A stretch of 64,000 nucleotides of DNA from Pseudoalteromonas prydzensis (GTDB lineage Bacteria; Pseudomonadota; Gammaproteobacteria; Enterobacterales; Alteromonadaceae), in NCBI RefSeq assembly GCF_011050055.1, contig NZ_DRGM01000079.1:1-64000 (forward strand), in the 5' to 3' direction. Of the stretch, positions 60,996 to 64,000 are shown in pieces. Below the pieces are notes generated by a model that made no database searches, was not told the DNA's origin, and worked only from the letters and a program-made list of their open reading frames with translations. Position numbers and translations under genes: made by a program. Position 1 is the first letter of the stretch; every line of letters begins with the position of its first letter.

Positions 60996-61724
60996 TCACA
61001 TCACTAACAACCAAATACCCAGCAACAAGAGTAGTACATTCATTATTTTCAGAAACTGCGCAGTATTGAGTTTGCCCTGCAACCAGATCCCTAAACGATT
61101 ACCACAAAAAGCAATCGGCAAGCTGGCAAGCGCAATTAACGCCCACTTTATTTCGATTAAACCCAGACTAATAAAGCCAATAAGCTTGATGGCATTCATC
61201 ATCGCAAAAATAATCGCAACAGTAGCTACAAACTGTTTAGCTGGTAATTTTATGCTGCTGAAATACATGATTAGTGGTGGCCCACCTGCATGTATTAAGG
61301 TGCTAGTGGTGCCCGCTAAAAAGCCCATAACTGCAGCGCCAATACGGTTATTTACAGCATTTGCAGTAAATTGACTGAACGCTAAGCTGCGGATCGCAAA
61401 CACAATACATAACATAGCTATGGCTGTTTTTATTACAGCTGCATCGAGCCAGCCAATTAAAGCGTGGGCGATTAACACACCAGTTAGCAAGCCCGGCAAT
61501 AAGCGTTTTAGTTGTTGGGTATGCCATTGTCGCCAGTAGCTTTTTAAACTAAAAATGTCGGCAACGATCAGTATCGGGAGCATTAAGCCGATTGCAGCAA
61601 CAGGGGGCATTACTAACAGCAACAATGGTACGGCAAACACCCCAAGCGCTCCGGCAAAACCCGATTTAGATACGCCAGTGAGTAATACAACAAAAGCAAT
61701 GATCACTAAGGTTGTTACTGTCAT
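60996..61724 (-). CDS. TauE/SafE-family membrane transporter
   Basis: A 242-residue protein with seven or eight TM helices. The duplicated TauE/SafE motif is visible (GVSKSGFAGALGVFAVPLLL and MGFLAGTTSTLIHAGGPPLI). The family exports sulfite or organosulfur anions, or transports other small anions. It precedes no sulfur gene. It lies downstream of the pirin gene on the same strand with a 12-base gap, so the two are probably cotranscribed. Confidence 0.88.
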   Translation of the reverse strand: MTVTTLVIIAFVVLLTGVSKSGFAGALGVFAVPLLLLVMPPVAAIGLMLPILIVADIFSLKSYWRQWHTQQLKRLLPGLLTGVLIAHALIGWLDAAVIKTAIAMLCIVFAIRSLAFSQFTANAVNNRIGAAVMGFLAGTTSTLIHAGGPPLIMYFSSIKLPAKQFVATVAIIFAMMNAIKLIGFISLGLIEIKWALIALASLPIAFCGNRLGIWLQGKLNTAQFLKIMNVLLLLLGIWLLVM

Positions 61725-61736
61725 TTGTTTCCTTAC

Positions 61737-62426
61737 TTATGCTGGTAAATCAAACCATAACGCTTCTAGCTGGTCTTTAGCTGTGAGTGTTACTTGCTCA
61801 TCGCTGCTCAAGGCGAATGCATCACCTGAGCTAAAGGTATCTGTATTTGCGTCAACAGAGCCTGAGATTACATGAAAGTACCCTTTACGGTTACTGGTTT
61901 GCAAGTTATATGGTTGCCCTGCATCAAGGTTTAAACGATAGATACTGGCATCTTGGTTGATGCTCACGCTGCCGTGTTCGCCATTTGGCGTAACGAGTGG
62001 CGTAAGCTGAGTTGTTTGCGGAATACTTTTTTGCTCATAGCTAGGGGTTATACCACGCAATTTGGGTTGGATCCAAATTTGTAAAAAATGCGCCGTTGCT
62101 GAATTTGAAGCATTATATTCGCTGTGCATAATGCCACTGCCGGCACTCATCCGTTGTACGTCACCAGCAGGAACAATGTATTCATTGCCGGTGCTGTCTT
62201 GGTGTTTTAATGCGCCAGAAATAACATAAGAGATAATCTCCATATCACGGTGTCCATGAGTGCCAAAACCTTGGCCTGCGCGTACTTTATCTTCGTTGAT
62301 CACTCTAAGTACAGACACCCCCATGTGTTTTAGATCATGGTAATGACCAAATGAAAAACTATGCTGGCTTTGTAACCAACCAAGATCAACTTGGCCGCGC
62401 TCGTTGGCTTTGCGTATATAGTGCAT
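61737..62426 (-). CDS. Pirin-family protein (YhhW-like)
   Basis: A 229-residue bicupin. The N-terminal cupin holds the metal ligands in GFGTHGHRDMEIISYVISGA (two His and Glu) with a further His in GIMHSEYNAS. Escherichia coli YhhW has the same length and quercetin 2,3-dioxygenase activity in vitro. The biological role is uncertain, perhaps redox sensing. It sits between the divergent-looking LysR gene at 62547 (same strand, upstream) and a TauE/SafE gene downstream. A LysR gene followed by pirin suggests regulation by that LysR protein. Confidence 0.88.
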   Translation of the reverse strand: MHYIRKANERGQVDLGWLQSQHSFSFGHYHDLKHMGVSVLRVINEDKVRAGQGFGTHGHRDMEIISYVISGALKHQDSTGNEYIVPAGDVQRMSAGSGIMHSEYNASNSATAHFLQIWIQPKLRGITPSYEQKSIPQTTQLTPLVTPNGEHGSVSINQDASIYRLNLDAGQPYNLQTSNRKGYFHVISGSVDANTDTFSSGDAFALSSDEQVTLTAKDQLEALWFDLPA

Positions 62427-62546
62427 AACTTTACTCCTGATTAAACACGAATTTTAATAGCAGCAGTATAAGTGTTATGAGAACGATTAAAATCGCTTTT
62501 AAAAGGACTTTTCGTTCTCGTTAATCGAATGAAAGCCCTTAATTAA

Positions 62547-63443
62547 TTAGTAATCTAGTTCAGCCTGCATTACTTGATAGCGTAGCTCGCCAATGAATGT
62601 GCGAGCTGCGGGGCCAAGGCGATCACCGTCTTTAAATAATAAGTGCATTTGCGTGTTGCGCTGACTGCCATGGCTGAGAATTAAAGGTTTTAACGTCCCT
62701 TGAGCTAGTTGCATTGTAATTGCGCTACTGGGCAGCCACGCAAAGCCAAGACCACGACTTATCATATCGATAGAAGTACGCATATGGCTTACTGTCCAAC
62801 GTTGATCGGCACCGAGCCAGCCGCCATCTTGTTTGTTATGTGCTGCGGAGTCGCGTACTACGATTTGTCTATGTGACTTTAAATCTTCTAATGTAATCGG
62901 GCGGCTAAGTGAATGAAGCGCATGGTTTGGGTGTGCAACGGCAATAAACTCAATATTACAAAGCTCTTCACTAAAGCCACTTTTGCCAGCAAACGGAGAA
63001 ATTGCAATATCGACATGGGTGTTGTCGAGTAGCTCGTTAGCCCCAGCTAAAATAGACTCTAGCAGTTCGATACGTAGCAGCGGATACTGTGATGATGTGC
63101 TATTTAATACGCTGTATAGCAGTGATTGCGGAAAAGCTTCATCTACAGCTATGCGTAATTGACTTTCGATGCCTTCCCCCAAAGTTTGTCCTACCGCTTC
63201 TATTTTTGCCGCTTCATCTAAGAGGTAATTGGCTCGGCGCAGCATCATTTCGCCAGCTTCGGTGATCACCGTTTTACGCCCTGCAATGGTAAATAGTTTA
63301 ATCCCTAACGCGGCTTCAATTTTTCCCACCGAATTATGAATACTTGATTGGCTTTTATGAATTTTTTGCGCAGCTTGATTAAAGCCACCATGCTCTACAA
63401 CAGCCCTAAACATACGCCATTGTTCTAAAGTAATTCTAAGCAT
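62547..63443 (-). CDS. LysR-family transcriptional regulator
   Basis: A 298-residue regulator. The N-terminal winged helix (LEQWRMFRAVVEHGGFNQAA, KIHKSQSSIHNSVGKIEAAL, GIKLFTIAGRKTVITEAGEM) is followed by a periplasmic-binding-like effector domain. It overlaps the 3' end of the Kef-type gene by 8 bases and lies upstream of pirin and TauE/SafE genes on the same strand. The effector is unknown. Confidence 0.9.
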   Translation of the reverse strand: MLRITLEQWRMFRAVVEHGGFNQAAQKIHKSQSSIHNSVGKIEAALGIKLFTIAGRKTVITEAGEMMLRRANYLLDEAAKIEAVGQTLGEGIESQLRIAVDEAFPQSLLYSVLNSTSSQYPLLRIELLESILAGANELLDNTHVDIAISPFAGKSGFSEELCNIEFIAVAHPNHALHSLSRPITLEDLKSHRQIVVRDSAAHNKQDGGWLGADQRWTVSHMRTSIDMISRGLGFAWLPSSAITMQLAQGTLKPLILSHGSQRNTQMHLLFKDGDRLGPAARTFIGELRYQVMQAELDY

Positions 63444-64000
63444 CTTTATTGTGGTCCTCGCAATCGCCTTGATCGCATGTATTTAATGATTCGCGTGCCT
63501 GTTTATCTTGGGTGAGTACTTGTTTTAAATCTTCTGTACGTTGACGCACAGCCACGCCATAACTGTGATCGTCGCCCCACAGTTTCGCCAGTTGTAGCAC
63601 TGAGGCTCGGTCATGCTCTCTAAATAAGTGCCCTGCACGTTGTGCATCTTGGGTTGAATTACCGAGTAATTCCAGGGTTTCAACGGCTAGATTGATGGCC
63701 GAATCGACAGTTTCACGGTTAAAGGCATTGACTTCTAATTGCAATAACTGATAGGCATGACGGCGGTCGATTGCGCGCGCCACAATTTTTAACTGCGGAA
63801 AGTGTTTGTGAGCCAGTTTCACTATTTCGAGAGTTTTGTCGGCATTATCAATAGCAATGACCAGTAATTGTGCAGTATCAGCTCCCGCCGCTTCGAGTAA
63901 CTCTTTGCGCGCGGCATCACCATAATGCACTGTGTTACCAAAGCGGCGCAGTAAATCAATTTGACTCGGACTGTGATCGAGCACGCTGATATCATAACCT
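63436..64000 (-). CDS. Kef-type potassium/proton antiporter, C-terminal part (partial)
   Basis: Only the C-terminal 188 or so residues are in the window; the gene runs off the end. A TrkA-N/RCK Rossmann region is visible (GYDISVLDHSPSQIDLLRRF, NTVHYGDAARKELLEAAGAD, LLVIAIDNADKTLEIVKLAH), then a helical tail. This matches the regulatory domain of glutathione-gated KefB/KefC antiporters, in which GSH binds the KTN domain. KefB and KefC cannot be distinguished here. The C-terminus ends in acidic DQGDCEDHNKDA. It overlaps the LysR gene start by 8 bases. Confidence 0.85.
   Translation of the reverse strand, partial: GYDISVLDHSPSQIDLLRRFGNTVHYGDAARKELLEAAGADTAQLLVIAIDNADKTLEIVKLAHKHFPQLKIVARAIDRRHAYQLLQLEVNAFNRETVDSAINLAVETLELLGNSTQDAQRAGHLFREHDRASVLQLAKLWGDDHSYGVAVRQRTEDLKQVLTQDKQARESLNTCDQGDCEDHNKDA

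Overview
The window looks like chromosomal DNA of a marine gammaproteobacterium close to Pseudoalteromonas (Alteromonadales). This is inferred from protein style, modest GC content, several large TonB-dependent receptors, a creBCD operon, glmS preceded by a DeoR-family gene, and DUF3297, pirin and MltD genes of the kind usual in that group. No marker proves the genus. The window opens on the last gene of an rRNA operon (5S) and closes inside a Kef-type potassium efflux gene.

From 0 to 19.3 kb the content is mostly core: creB-creC-creD; a one-TM unknown protein; mltD; a membrane LytTR regulator divergent from an acyltransferase-3 gene; a histidine kinase plus sigma-54 activator divergent from an adaptor/ATPase/permease export operon with a recognisable sigma-54 promoter and two paired upstream operators; an acetyltransferase; and glmR-glmS.

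From 19.3 to 29.6 kb the attTn7 site behind glmS is occupied. A 3.4 kb Tn7-like element lies exactly 25 bp after the glmS stop. It has three tandem TnsB-type sites at the glmS-proximal end, three spaced sites at the far end and a 5-bp duplication (TGTGC), but carries no transposition genes. Its cargo is a 2-oxoglutarate/Fe(II) dioxygenase, a protein with a possible ribbon-helix-helix tail, and a short membrane protein resembling the N-terminus of phage abortive-infection proteins. An IS3-family element (IS407-like, 4-bp duplication GAAA) sits 20 bp beyond it. Next come two conflict-type modules: an XRE-ImmA/IrrE peptidase with a PIN-domain protein, and a RecQ helicase-phosphoribosyltransferase fusion with a DprA-like protein.

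From 29.6 to 46.6 kb there is an esterase and a MATE exporter, then a roughly 12 kb block bounded by two copies of the 5' end of a DEAD-box helicase gene: a truncated copy at 32.8 kb and the intact gene at 45.2 kb. The block holds FecR, two related TonB-dependent receptors, an ECF sigma factor with a necrosis-inducing NLP (NPP1) toxin, a secreted PI-PLC-like protein, an AraC regulator and a glutamine amidotransferase. NLPs bind inositol-phosphate sphingolipids in eukaryotic membranes and PI-PLC-like enzymes cleave inositol phosphodiesters. The cluster may therefore attack and scavenge inositol-containing lipids of algae or other eukaryotes; this is inference.

From 46.6 to 54.9 kb, after a wrecked homocysteine S-methyltransferase gene, lies a restriction island: a winged-helix regulator, a C5-cytosine methyltransferase, a McrB-like AAA+ NTPase, a DUF2357/PD-(D/E)XK nuclease and a RhuM protein. 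From 55 to 64 kb the genes are again ordinary: DUF3297, a siderophore-type receptor with a DUF1624 membrane protein, MscS, NudB, TauE/SafE, pirin, LysR and the partial Kef gene. No CRISPR array or tRNA was seen.
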